Positions 1-11,287 of a stretch of DNA of 64,000 nt are shown here, piece after piece. The notes under the pieces are model-generated. The model searched no databases, was not told where the DNA came from, and saw only the letters and a list, made by a program, of their open reading frames with translations. Source of the stretch: Ceratorhiza oryzae-sativae (Eukaryota; Basidiomycota; Agaricomycetes; Cantharellales; Ceratobasidiaceae). Both the position numbers and the translations under genes were made by a program. The stretch's first letter is position 1. Each line of letters starts with the position of its first letter. The stretch covers positions 1,054,001 through 1,118,000 of the forward strand of contig JARWMV010000244.1 of the NCBI GenBank assembly GCA_030998015.1. Reading direction: 5' to 3'.

Positions 1-691
1 TGAGTAGATCCTTGGATTCATCGTGTATTCTCACAGGAATTAACGTTTAAGGCACAGCGCCAATATCCCGAGGATCGTTATCACGGTGCTTGAGGATTAA
101 AGCAGTGGATTGATACACGACTATGACATGAGTTTTGATTTCGACTAATTTATTGCTGTCTAGATTCTCTATAATGTAGCCCAGGGGCGCGGTGTTTTAC
201 TGAATATGAAAACTTGAAACGTTGAAATCACCAATTTTACGCCCGAGTAATCGTGCAACGCTCGCATACTGTAGCTGAGTTTTGTGATGCCCCTGATTTG
301 CTATTGGGCAGATCAGGCGCTCGACTTCGGCTATTAGCGAATACCGATCTGCTCGATATTCTTGGAAAGCGCCCTGTTGGTCCATGATCCGCATGGCCGA
401 GGCCAAGCCCTTATAACCACTGCTGTCTGCGTTGGTCACCACCCCACTCACCTATCGCAGAACGTTCGAGACGCGTGCACTGTCGAACGCACATTGGTTA
501 ATGACTACGATGGACTCAAGCCGTGCTGGTAAATCACTCTCCTACTCGATTCATGGGGCTAAGCGCTGGCTGACGGCTATCCCGACAGAGAGGAGAACTA
601 GCGTAGTATCTAGCAAAATGGTATGATTCACATATTTTTGCAACTTTCTCTAACGCAATAACGGCGCCTGTTCTGTTAGTCGGTCGAAGAG
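1..691. other. Upstream flank of kinase locus, no gene recognised
   Basis: No protein family could be recognised here. A minus-strand frame at 197-451 (84 codons) and a plus-strand frame at 432-626 (64 codons) are open, but neither shows a known motif, signal peptide or convincing splice partner. The stretch keeps CG dinucleotides, unlike the repeat block to the right. It may contain 5' exons or the promoter of the kinase gene that begins by 692. Confidence 0.4.
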
Positions 692-2017
692 ATGGTCGAC
701 CTGTTAGTTGAACATGGCTGCCCAGATGTGACTAGTCAGCTGGATCATGACCTTTGCGGAAAAAAACCTATCGCAGGAGGGGGATTTGGCGACGTTTACC
801 TTGGGGTTTTGAAAAGTAGAAAAAAGGCTGCAATCAAGTGCCCTCGGCTATATGAACAGCAGGATAAGGAAGCCGTTTCAAAGATTCTCAAGGTATGTTG
901 CTGTCAGAGGATGCTCCCAAGATTGCAACTGAGAATCATTTAATAGCGAACAGCTCGTGAGATTCATACTTGGTCCCGTCTGAAACATCAGAACATACTA
1001 CCACTTCTTGGATTAGCGATATATGGGGATCGTATCTCAATGGTGTCTCCTTGGATGAGGCATGGCTCGCTTTTGGAGTACATCGAATGTAATAGGAGTG
1101 TCGATCGTTACAGGCTGGTGAGTCTTCACCCAGTGTGGCTTGGCTTTCTATCTGACCACAGAGACCTATAGCTACTAGGAATCTCCGATGGTGTGGTTTA
1201 TCTTCACCAAAACGACGTGGTGCGTTCATTTTGAATTTCTTTGCTTCTATAGCGATAATTTAACATTCGTACAATCATCACCCAGGTTCACGGTGATATA
1301 AAAGCTGTAAGCTTCTGGAGCCTGCGAGAAGCCACTAATTATGTTCAACATGGTCACTAGTCCAATGTACTCGTGTCCAGCGAGGGGATTGTGAAGCTCG
1401 CAGATTTTGGTTGCAGTCGACTTAAATGGGCCACGCTAGGCTTCACAACAACTACAAGTGACCCAGGCTTTTCTTCACGCTGGACGGTAGTGATCCTTCC
1501 GCTAGTACCTGTTTTACCGCACCTATTTATACACGTCGGCGATCTGTAGGCACCGGAATTACTTAACGGATCTATCGAGGCCACCAAAGAGGCGGATGTT
1601 TATGCGGTCGGAATGGTAAATTTACCTAATACACCCCGTTCGCTGGCTGATCGACTAACGCTCGTGTTTCCTGATCTCAGACATTGCTGGTATGTAGTTG
1701 TGTAGGATATATTTGGCAGGGTTCCTGCTTAAGTTAGGGACTAGGAAGTACTCACAGGCAGAGTGCCATTTGATGACATCAAGAATGGAATGGTGGTACT
1801 TAGAATGGTGGCGCTCGAAGGGAAGATCCCTAAACGGCCAAAGTCGTTCGCATCTTTCAACTCTCGTGAAGGAGATCTGCTATGGAAATTAATGATAGAT
1901 TCATGGGCCTATGAGCCGTCTGGCCGTCCGGATTCACTGAAAGTTAGAGCACGTGTGAGCGTCGTGAATTTACGTTTACGCCGGTTTTCTGAACCACCAT
2001 CTACTTATATAGCTTAA
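692..2017 (+). CDS. TKL-like protein kinase domain, multi-exon
   Basis: Probable cytoplasmic Ser/Thr (TKL-like, often annotated 'tyrosine kinase catalytic domain') kinase of the type expanded in Rhizoctonia. A workable exon set is 692-892, 947-1117, 1172-1219, 1286-1306, 1361-1486, 1550-1615, 1681-1693 and 1758-2017, all with GT..AG introns of about 50-66 bp. Visible motifs in order: glycine loop GGGFGDVYLG, the lysine in AAIKCP, the family signature REIHTWSRLKH, catalytic loop VHGDIKASN (split over three exons), DFG in LADFGCSRL, WTAPELL, ADVYAVGM, and a C-lobe RVPFDDIK. The catalytic Lys, Asp and Asn are all present, so it could be active. The 1693/1758 junction uses a weak donor and leaves the segment after TLL about three residues short, so that splice is uncertain. 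The N-terminus may lie further upstream. It may be the first half of one tandem-kinase protein with the domain at 2903-4014. Confidence 0.65.
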
Positions 2018-2052
2018 ACGTATCACACCGTATAAATCTGAGCTTGGATCAC

Positions 2053-4014
2053 CTTTGTCCACCTCGATCCCGAACGGAATAAGCCAACAATCGCTGATTC
2101 CGATGGTTGTGGCTACCGCGTCCGGAAACAACCCAATGTCACTTGAGCCGTTGCCCTCTCAAAGAAATAACTCGGTGCCATTCCCATCCAACGCTAATTC
2201 AGGTCCAATTGAGACAACCCAAACTTCTACTTCGACAGACCACGGTAGCTTCGAGGGGAGCCATCCCAAATGCCAGCGAAACCAAAGGCCAATTGCTGAG
2301 CACGGCTTGGTAGTGGTTGCATGCGAGGCACCCGTAGTCAACACTGACATCGGTTCAAATTCTGGACCTACGAAAGACTTAACTACACAGACCAATGACA
2401 CGGCGCGCCGTATCACAGGATTATAGTCTAGGATCTATCCCTAATCTTGACGGCGAACAGGTTCTCTGGCCGATGCACACGGCGACCCCTCCCAATTCAA
2501 ATACCAAGGGAGGAAAGATAAGTACCAATCATCCAACACCTCCAGAGTCGTCTTCTCGCAATATTTTGCATCACCGACCGCAATACTCAGACATTAAGCC
2601 ACTGGCACAAGGAGAGTATAGCCGTCCAGAGAAAACCGGACAAACCAAGGGGCGCGGCCGACCAAAGAATACGGTCATTGTCGAAGAGACGGGATATATG
2701 CCCGACTCTGACGGAAAACCGAGCGATATCAGAATAGAGAGGCTGCGCAAACGTAGCTCCAGGAGATTTGATGGACTTCATCCTCGTAATTTGCTCGAAA
2801 GGAATCCAACACTCGGTCCCCTTAAATCGGTTGTTGAAAATAAGCAACGGCGTAAGCACGTTGTGTCCATTTGGCTCCTAATATACTGACGCAATTCCTC
2901 AGCCACTTTACGATGGTCAAGGGGTGTCCTAATTGGGCAAGATTGCTTGGGAGTAGATATCTATCGCGGGGACAACTTGACGGCTGGGAAGAAGTTGGTC
3001 ATCAAACAGGCCAAGCTACAAAGCGGAAATGGTAAAGTCAACCAAGGAGACATCTTAGTCGAAGCACTTCGACATGAAGCAAATACTTTAAACCGGCTAA
3101 ACTATCCAAGCATAGTACAATACCTTGGCTTCGACCAGACTGCCAGTATACTTAGTATGTGAGTGTGTTCCAACCAGCTGCATTTATCCCGAATTAATCA
3201 ATTGTTGGATAGCTTCTTCGAGTACGTCTCGGACAACTCAATCGCTAGTCTGGTTCAGAAGCACGGCAAGTTTGAGGAGGAGGTCGTTCGATATTTCAGC
3301 AGGCAAATCATAGGCGGCATCTTTTATCTTCATGGAGTTCAAATCACTCACTCTGTGGGTGGCAGTTTTGATGCAACGCGAACCCATCCATTGATTTGCT
3401 GTATTACAGAGACTCAAGAGCGGTAATATCCTTGTGGATCAATTGGGTGTGTGCAAAATTTCCGACTTTGCCTTCTCAAAACTTGGTGGTGAGTCTATTT
3501 TGTGAGATGGCGACCCGTTGCGTGGGCTGATGTGTGTAGTTGAGCACATATATGATGGGCACGAATCCTCGATCGCCGATAACATATTTTGGATGGCCCC
3601 CGAGCTTCTCTACAACAGTCAAGGGACATATAACTGCAAGGTTGATATATGGAGCCTTGGCTGTATTATAACCGAGATGCAGTCTGGCCGGCGGCCGTGG
3701 GATGGCTACGACCGGGTTACAGTCAAAGAACAGGTTGGGGGGTACACCTTAGCTAGCTTGTAGACTAACGTGTCGTAGGTTGGGAAATATGAAAAGGCGC
3801 CTCCACTGGCAGAAGACTTATGCTTCAGTCCTCTCTATAGTGACTTCAGGCAGAGATGCTTTATAGTGTGAGTGGTAACTGATCTATGCGTTTGCTTACC
3901 CGGGGCTAAAATTACCCATCATTTAGTAGACCAGCGAATCGACCAGCCGCAAGGGATTTAAAGCCGCATCTATGGCTTCAGAATAGCCCTGATTGGGTTT
4001 TTGGAGGGTTTTAG
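2053..4014 (+). CDS. BCK1/MAPKKK-like pseudokinase with hydrophilic linker
   Basis: The C-terminal part resembles the kinase domain of fungal MAPKKKs of the BCK1 type. Linker frames run 2053-2851; an intron of about 86 bp ending at TATCACAG near 2420 would reconcile two overlapping frames, but this is inferred. The linker is rich in Pro, Ser, Thr and basic residues. Intron 2852-2902 leads into the kinase exons 2903-3158, 3213-3354, 3410-3488, 3540-3733, 3779-3867 and 3927-4014, stop TAG at 4012. Motifs: LRWSRGVLIGQ at the domain start, VIKQAK (ATP lysine kept), VQYLGFD, then HSRLKSGN where HRDLKxxN is expected, DFA where DFG is expected, WMAPELL, VDIWSLGCI and RPAARDLKPHLWL. Loss of the catalytic Asp, a poor glycine loop and DFA argue for a catalytically dead domain. 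It may be one gene with 692-2017 or a separate one. Confidence 0.6.
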
Positions 4015-4541
4015 GCGTCGCGCTGTAACTGAAATATTTAGAGATTGAAACTTGAGATGGTGCATTTTATTTTTGACTTGGAAGATTTGTATTGCGGTAG
4101 AATGAAGCCTAAGTAATGATTATCATCCCCCCCCTCCAGATTTCTGTTGGCGAAGTTTGTTCGTCAAGCGCTATGAGAAATCACATGATGTCTAGTAACT
4201 CGCTGTTTTTGGCCACTTTGTGGTGCCCCAACATTGGCAAACCGGCCGGTCGATGTCGAAGCGATATACTGTAATGGCATGAGATGAACGTCGGTCCCGG
4301 TCCTAACCGAGTTCGACGCGACATACGCAATTTCACATGTCCCCCATCCCTGTGCAACTCACCGCAGTGGGACAATGTTTGTACCAGTTTGGGATATATT
4401 GAACCAACACTATCTGGCGTGCATATTTAAACAAGAAAAAAGAGTATACATCTAACAAGACTTCAGGCAGTTGTGCAAATATTGAGTTATTGCATTGGGG
4501 GTCAATGTTCTGCTCTGGAAGCCTCTCTCTTCATGCCCCAC
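4015..4541. other. Intergenic region and edge of repeat block
   Basis: No gene seen. The kinase locus ends at 4014. CG dinucleotides become rare from about 4440 onward, which marks the left edge of the transposon-rich block. From about 4470 the sequence resembles the body of the unclassified repeat also seen near 15.2, 30.6 and 32.4 kb. Confidence 0.5.
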
Positions 4542-4814
4542 ACATCCAATTTTTTTGGACAAGTAAAAAAAATGCACAGTATGTCCATTTTGACCATCTG
4601 TGATGATATTTCAGCTGCTAGATACTTAAGAGATGCAGTACTGCATGAAAACAAGTGTATTCTATATTGTTATGACCTTGATGTAGACATATTGAAAATG
4701 TGCATTTTGTCCAATTTTTGAGTGATTGGGATAGAATATTCACAAAATGAAGCTAGACAGACTGTAGTAAATGGTCAAAACATCTATTTTGTGCATCCAA
4801 AAAAAATTGGATGT
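4542..4814 (+). repeat. 273-bp inverted-terminal-repeat segment, copy 1
   Basis: The segment begins ACATCCAATTTTTTTGGA and ends TCCAAAAAAAATTGGATGT, so its ends are inverted repeats, each also nearly self-complementary. A near-identical copy lies in the opposite orientation at 14924-15196. The flanks are also shared between the two copies (CTCTTCATGCCCCA on one side, TCCCAGCATACAGAG on the other), so the unit was copied with some surrounding sequence, and no target duplication can be assigned. The 55-residue open frame inside it has no recognisable domain. Confidence 0.6.
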
Positions 4815-4876
4815 TCCCAGCATACAGAGTCTCAGAGTATCCAGAGCTTCCAGAGGTTCTCACCTTGTGGCCAGAG

Positions 4877-4985
4877 TGTCATGGCCTAGACCATGACCAC
4901 AAATTTATCCTGATTTTATATGATTTAATTTATCTCCTCCTTTCTGGTTTTTGGACAAGTCCTGTTTATTCAGATATATGCATTG
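4877..4985 (+). repeat. Truncated LTR, family C (5' end only)
   Basis: The sequence starts TGTCATGGCCTAGACCATGA and runs through GGACAAGTCCTGTTTATTC, matching the first ~110 bp of the solo LTRs at 9008, 27798 and 38813. Similarity then stops, with no TATATAAGGG segment and no ...TGACA end, so it is a fragment. Confidence 0.75.
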
Positions 4986-5192
4986 TAAGGGCTCTGCCCT
5001 CAATAAAAGTGTACTAATGATCTTAAATCACTTCACATGGCAATAGAATGTGTATACATAGTATATTCTACTTGAGTGAAACAACAGGTGATAGTAAAAA
5101 ACAAGACTGAGAGACATACATCAAAATTGTGACACATATATGAACTATAAGTGGTCATGTGACCACTATCCTTACACCCTCCCCCTTGGGAC

Positions 5193-6477
5193 TCAATCAG
5201 CAGAGTCCATAAAGTCATCCATCAGGTGTACCAATGAGGCAGGCATTGCAGTGCTAGCAATTGCTAGTGCAGATGAGCTAGACAGCATGTCCTCTTGTCC
5301 CCAAGTGGAGAGGGCCATGGTGAAACATGGCAGGAATATTGCCTGGATGTTCTCTGGGATCCAGGCAACATATATGCTGCCTATATCACTGTGTGACAAG
5401 TCTGCATGGAGGATTTCAGACTGCATGTGTGCACTCAGCAATGGAGCCCAGGATGCTGGGATGGCCCAACACCACAGAGTCTGGCTGGGGTTGGCCCAAC
5501 TCATCTGCTCTAAATCATGGATCATGAACACCTGTGGTATGTGAAATACAAAGTTTTGCTGCACAGGCAAAACCTGGCCAGGGGCCATCACCATCTGGGC
5601 AAATGAGACCACATCCTCTGGTACTCCAGGGGAATTGGCTAGCTCAGCCAATTGTTGGGTAGCAACAGTATGTTGTGCCTGCTGTTGGTAGAACAGTTCA
5701 AAAGTTACCTGGGCAATTGACTAGGGGAGGCAAAGAGTCCTCCAGAGCCATTGAATGACTCAGAGGGGGGTCACCAACTCAGGAGTTGATGCAATGTGTT
5801 TATGTGTGTCTTGTCCATAAGGATGGTCATGTTCAGTGGATTGCTGAATATATCCCTTGATGCAGTAGCATTGAGTTGAGCCACTCCCTGCTTGTAAGTT
5901 CCCAGGCAGGAAAAAATGTCAATCATAATTTGCTCAACACATTGAGCAATAAACAACTGTCCACTGGGACAGATTGCCTGCATGAAGTGCAGGACAGACA
6001 TAATGATGCTACTAAGTGTCCTGTGCTTGCCAATCTGCATGCCTGGTGATACATGGTCCAAACCCTGTATAGGGTGATTGTAATTACACTCAAGGAGCAT
6101 ACCAATGCAAATCACCTCTCAGTGAGCCACAGACCTGTATTCATGTGGCACAAGATGTGCCTGCTGCAATAGGCCTTGCTGGAGGCTAAAGAGGGTTGAG
6201 TCAACCTGGGTCGAAGACAGTCTGTTAAGAATGGAGTGTATCTCTTGTGTGTTGCATGCACACCACAATGCTGCCCTTTCAGGGTTGTTGGTATTGACCA
6301 CCCACTGTGGCCCTTGTTTGAGGGATCCTCCCTTGAAGCTTGCAACATCCACCCTTTGGCCAGACTTTGAATGTAATGGTATCTAGAGATGTCATGTGGG
6401 AAATCTGTGGGAAACCCACACCTGCAGCTGGTAACCAGCACCCCAGAGCTCAGACCCACACCCACACCTGCACCCAC
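5193..6477 (-). pseudogene. Degenerate transposon-type ORF remnants, family unknown
   Basis: Minus-strand frames at 6119-6477, 5771-6115 and 5193-5651 look like successive pieces of one broken coding region. They have Gln/Leu/Met-rich helical composition and shift frame near 6115 and again between about 5650 and 5770. There are no zinc knuckle, DSG, YxDD or DDE motifs by which to place them. CG dinucleotides are nearly absent, as in the other old inserts. The likely origin is a transposon gag-like or accessory protein; the family is not identified. Confidence 0.35.
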
Positions 6478-6545
6478 AGCAGGAATGCCAGAATACCCAC
6501 AGTAACCTGCATTTTACCTGCATTCCCACAGGTGCAGGTATACCC
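6420..6545. repeat. ACCTGCA/CACCCAC-rich palindromic core, copy 1
   Basis: A cluster of ACCTGCA, TGCAGGT, CACCCACA and TAACCTGCA words, with several self-complementary pairs. Adjacent sequence at about 6545-6750 is the reverse complement of sequence flanking the similar core near 31.4 kb (for example CCCCCTTTTAATG and the GCATTTTATGA segment). It belongs to the dispersed repeat family described at 30300-31560. Confidence 0.55.
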
Positions 6546-6866
6546 ACTGCAAAAAGTTATCACAGCATGTTCATATATACCATCAAATAGAGGAAAATCA
6601 TAGCTTCCCAACAATATCTTACATATCACATACAAAAAATTTAAGTGCTTGCTGCAAGGCAAATGGTGTTTGGACAAATGCATTAAAAGGGGGCTGTTTT
6701 ACAAAAGTCATCACAATCATAAGGTAAAGTATTCATAAAATGCACATAAATCAAGGCATTCCAACAATGTATATATCATATCTGAGAAAAAATTAAGGAG
6801 ATTGCAGCTATTGAATGCTGGAAAATAATAGCCTGGTGAGCACAGCCCCTGTTCTAGAATCAAGGA

Positions 6867-6873
6867 TGTCAAC
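6867..6873 (+). repeat. First 7 bp of a split solo LTR (gypsy family AB)
   Basis: TGTCAAC at 6867-6873 corresponds to the first bases (TGTCGAC in the intact element) of the LTR that resumes at 14394. The gypsy element at 6874-14393 interrupts it. The outer flanks are AAGGA (6862-6866) and AAGGC (14769-14773), an imperfect 5-bp target duplication. Confidence 0.6.
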
Positions 6874-7235
6874 TGTTGATGATGACAAGTCAGGTGATGA
6901 GGAAAACAGTAAGAAAGAAAGAACTTGTATTCAATGAGAGGTCAAGTTCTTGAGGAGTCCTCTGCGAACTTGACACAGTTTATATACATGATATGAGCCA
7001 CATCATAACAAACAAGTCCATACAGTGAGTCATGACTGATAAGAGATAGAAGCAATAGAAGCAGCTGCAGAACTGTGGAATTTCATATCAGAGTTGAAAT
7101 ACATCTTGGTTATTGGTCCAGAACATCCCCTGAATCACATGACACAGATATACCAAAAAAGGCAAGTATGTTTTTTGAAAGGATCTCATAAAATGTAATA
7201 AATCAAGAAAATATTATAGAGTGGATATATGTGTG

Positions 7236-8477
7236 TCAGCTTGTGACACTTCCCCCCTTCAAGGCATGGGGGTCATGGGGTGCCTTTGGGTGTGACCTGA
7301 CATAGTTGGCCATGAGTTCTGGTGTGTTTACCAGGTCATTGTAAGTTAGCCATTGTCGCTTGTCATATCCAAGCCATTTGACATAGTATTCGAAGACATT
7401 AGACCTTTTGTTGTATTGTGACTTTATGATCTGTTCTACTTCAAATTCCTCTTCCCCTTCGGGAGTTACCACAGGTGGTGGTGGGGGAACCTGACATCCA
7501 TAGGGATTGTCTTTATGTTTGGTCAGGAGCGAGACATGAAATACCAGGTGTATTTTCATGGTTACTGGCAAGTCCAGTTTGAAGGTGTGAGTGCCATGTT
7601 GTGCTACCACCTTGAATGGTCCAACTCTCTTGTGGGCCAATTTCCTGGAAGCCTGTTGTGTGTGTATATTCTTGGTGTTGAGCCAGACTTTGTCTCCCAC
7701 CTTGATGGCTTCTGGGGTCCAATGCTTCTGATCATAGTATTCTTTGGTCCTCTGGTTTGATAATTCCAGAGTGGCCTTGAGTTTGTCATGTCCCTTTTGA
7801 AGCCATTCTGCATGATTGTCTGCTAAGGGAAATTCTTGTCCCTCCTTGTCCCCAACTGCCAACCTTGGATGGAAACTGTAGTTTGCAAAGAATGGTGATT
7901 TGCCAGTTGAGGCATTGACACCATTGTTGTAGGCAAATTCAGCCAAGGGTAAGAGTGAGACCCAGTCGTCCTGCCAATCTGATATGTAGTGTCTCAGGTA
8001 CCCTTCTACTACTTGGTTAGCCCTTTCAGACTGGCCATCTGTTTGGGGGTGATATGCTGTGGAGTAGGATGGTTTTATATCCAGCCGTTTGTACAGGTGC
8101 CTTAAGAATTTGGATGCAAAGTTGGGGCCATGGTCTGAAATGGTTTTTTGTGGTAACCTGTGAAGTTTCCATACATAGGTTAGGAACAGGTTTGCACAAT
8201 CCATGGCACTGGCCTCTGACTGACATGGAATAAAGTGGACCATTTTTGTCAGGTGGTCAACAACTGTAAATATAGCATTGAACTCTTCTGACAGGGGTAG
8301 CCCAGTGATCAGATCATAGGTGATTTCCTCCCAAGGTTTTTCTGGTGCTGGTATTGGGTTTAGGAGCCCTGGGGGAACCTGGTTGCTGTGCTTGTTCCTA
8401 ATACAGGATTTGCAATGTGTGACATATTTGTTGACCAATTTTTTCATTGATGACCATGTATATTTGCAGTTTAACAA
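7236..8477 (-). pseudogene. Element A pol, integrase and chromodomain part
   Basis: An open frame of 413 codons. It carries the Cys pair of the HHCC finger (CKSCIRNKH), the rve integrase core (ISDHGPNFASKF, SYSTAYHPQTDGQSERANQ) and a C-terminal chromodomain (VEQIIKSQY, YYVKWLGYD). It is the distal part of the pol frame of element A. Where copy B has a stop in the zinc finger, this copy has TAT (VNKYVTHC), so the ancestral codon survives here. Upstream pol is separated by the LTR insertion and decay. Confidence 0.85.
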
Positions 8478-9007
8478 TTCATATGTTCTGAACTGTCCTG
8501 GGTGTCCTGCAGCTGGATTGTCATGACAGCTTTCAATGATCAGCTTGCAAAGTTCTTTGTTATTTGGGATGTAGATTTAGCCCTTGTATCATAAAAGTCC
8601 TTTGTCCCATTCCCAATTTTTGACCTTTTCATTGTTGTCTAGGGCTTTTAGCACTTTTGACAGGTGCTTGTCCCCTGGGATAGCATCCCTAATGAGTTGT
8701 TCCAGGTCATGGTCTGGCGTGATTGCTTGTAGCCACAGTGATTTTAGTTCCAAAAATTGGTTTTGCGCAAGCAGAGCTTGGCTCTCACCCCCCTCTTTAG
8801 GGATGTGCCTTGACAGCCTAGAGAGTATGTCTGCCCAGCCGTTCTTTGCCCCTTTGATGTACAGGATCTTGAATTCAAATCTGGACAGGAACTCATGCCG
8901 TCATGTGACTCAGCCATTCAGTGGCTGATTTGTCTTCCAATATTCCAGATTTTTGTGATCACAAACAATGTTTACTGGGTGTTCAGCCCCCTCTAGTAAG
9001 TGACACC

Positions 9008-9531
9008 TGTCATGGCCTAGACCATGACACAGATTTTATTATGATTTTTGTATATTTTATAAAATCTCTCTTTTTCATATTTTTGGACAAGTCCTGTTTA
9101 ATTGGATATATGCATAGAATTACTTACATGATCACATGACCTTGTTGTTGTTTATGTTCTGTTTGTACCTTCTGGAATATTCTGTTACATGGCACCATTC
9201 TCACATCATATGATAGTTGTCTCGCACCATACGTGTAGTTGATATAGCTCATCATATGAATATATAAGGGAGAGTCTGAGAGCCTTAAGCCTCAGAACTC
9301 AACCTCCTGTCGTATCCCCTCTACTACCTGTGTGACTTACCAGTCCATAGTCCCTGCCCAGTCCTCTTAAGGACAAGTGCACCTACTCCTACATCCTTGC
9401 GTCTTATCACACACTCCCTGTTGCATGTCTCCCCCTTGACGTCATGACTTAGACCTCTGGCACTGTTGCCTATAGGTCTCCCATCGTCCCCTTAGACGTT
9501 TGGGTTATCCCTTCTGGTCGTAGCTCTGACA
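9008..9531 (+). mobile_element. Solo LTR, family C, 524 bp, TSD acacc
   Basis: Ends TGTCATGG...AGCTCTGACA form a TGTCA/TGACA inverted pair. ACACC precedes (9003-9007) and follows (9532-9536). The uninterrupted homologous site in element B (18529 onward) lacks both the LTR and one ACACC-equivalent, which proves insertion into pol. A promoter-like TATATAAGGGAGAGTCTGAG starts at 9261. No internal retroelement sequence remains, so it is a product of LTR-LTR recombination. Confidence 0.93.
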
Positions 9532-10891
9532 ACACCAGTGTTTGAGGGCTTTTATAATTGCCAGCATTTCCTTGTTGTAAATATTGCAATTCCTTTCTGC
9601 TGGGACCATCGCCTTGGAGTAATAGGAGATTGGGTGGAGCATTCCATCTTCTCTGTATTGCAATAGTACAGCACCTGTGGCATAGCCTGGGGCATCTGTT
9701 TCCAAAATAAATGGTTTGCTGGGTTCTGGCTGAATTAGGAGGGGGTCTTCTTTTAGTTTCTGCTTCAGCAGGTTCCATGCCTGATCCCTCTCTTCTGTCC
9801 ATTCCCACTTTACATCCTTCTTGACAAGTTCATAAAGACATTTTGTGATTTTCGAAAAGTCTTTTATGAAGTGCCTTAACCAGTTTGCAAACCCCAACCC
9901 TTCCAGGACTTTGGTTGGGTTGGTAGGGGTTGGCCATTCAATGGCTTTTGGCTGGGTCCACTTTAATTCCCTGGGGAGTCACTACTATTCCTAGGTAATC
10001 AACTTTGGTGACATCGAAAACACATTTCTCCAGGGCGCAGTATAGGCCACCTTTTTGGAGACAACACAAGACTTCTTTGACATGTTCATCATGTTCTTCT
10101 TGGTTTTTGGAGAACACTAATATGTCATCCATATAGATTACAACATAAATGCCCTCAATGTCTTGGAACTCTTCCCAGATCATGGCCATGAAAGTTCCTG
10201 GTGTGTTCTTTTGGCCGAATTGCATGACTAAGGGCTTGTACAGCCCATATTTGGTCTTAAAAGCAGCCTTCCATTTGTCTCCTTCCCAAATTTGTATGAG
10301 GTTGAAACCCCACTTTAGATCAAACTTGGTAAATATCTTTGCCCCACACAAAGTCTCCACAATATCATTGATGCATGGGAGTGGGTACACATTGGAGATG
10401 GTCATTTCATTTAGCCACTGGTAGTTGATACACATGCACAGCTTCCCATTCTTTTTTTTAACAAATATGACTGGGGATGCCATTGGTGACCTTGAGGGTC
10501 TGATATGCCCTGCTTTCAGTTGGTGGTCCAAGGTTTTGCACAATTCTGCATCTTCCTTGACACCCACACTATATATGGGGCCATGCCTTGGCTTGGCATC
10601 TGGCTTTAAATCTATCTCCATATCCCACTTTCTATGGGATGGTAACAGCTGGACATCATCTTCTTCAGCAAATATTTTCCAGAATTCTTTATATTTTGCT
10701 GGGAGGGAGTCTAAAGAGTCCAACTGGAGCTCCTTGGGTTCGTTTGCATGCACATATAGGGGTTTTGTGATGCAGTGCTTCAAGCATATTGGCAAGTTGA
10801 ACTTCATGTCCTTTCCATCCCAATTGATGTCAGGGTTATGGAATTTGAGCCATGACATGCCCAGGACTAAATCATTTTTGCCAACATTCAC
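9505..10891 (-). pseudogene. Element A pol: reverse transcriptase and RNase H part
   Basis: Two frames, 9938-10891 and 9505-9897, carry RT motifs (FDLKWGFNLIQI, VVIYMDDILVFS) and the RNase H start (FILETDAPGYATGAVLLQ, where copy B has TDASG). A frame break between 9898 and 9937 and the LTR at 9008 disrupt continuity. Compared with copy B, many Arg and Asp codons containing CG have changed to Cys/Trp/Gln/Asn codons, as expected from CpG decay. Confidence 0.85.
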
Positions 10892-10912
10892 AATGTAAGT
10901 GCTGAGAATTTC

Positions 10913-11287
10913 TCAGTGCTCCTGAATGCACAACTCAAAGGTGCAATAGTGGGTCACAGACCCTGAGTTGATCTCCCTTCCATCAATTACTTGTAGTTTT
11001 TTTGGTGTTTTTAGGGAGACAGTAGGGATACAATATTGTTTAACAAGGTCTTCATGTATAAATACTGATGTGGCCCCTGAATCAATCATGGCCCATCCAT
11101 TGAATTTTTTCATAGTATATGCAGACTTGTGTTTGGGGGTTGTGCACAGCAGGAATGCATGAAAGAAAAACTGAAGTTGTGATTGGTTTCCTAATGACAT
11201 ACATTCCATTCCCATATTTTTATTTTCATTCTGCACACTTTGTAACATAGCGCCCAAGACCACCCCCCTGGGACAGTTTGAGCTCAT
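10913..11287 (-). pseudogene. Element A pol start: aspartic protease
   Basis: The frame begins MSSNCPRG at an ATG that overlaps the gag stop (ATGA) and carries the retropepsin motif WAMIDSGATSVFIHED. It ends at a stop (TGA) within the EH...LSAY region that is open in copy B, again a CG to TG type change (CGA to TGA). Confidence 0.85.

Noticed and set aside
1161..1219. Apparent frameshift in kinase 1 before the YLHQND motif
   Set aside because: Using the acceptor after CCTATAG gives an open exon (CTACTAGGAATC...) in the right frame, so no indel is needed.
2395..2430. Frameshift between two linker frames
   Set aside because: An intron ending at TATCACAG near 2420 would join the frames; not enough evidence to call a break.
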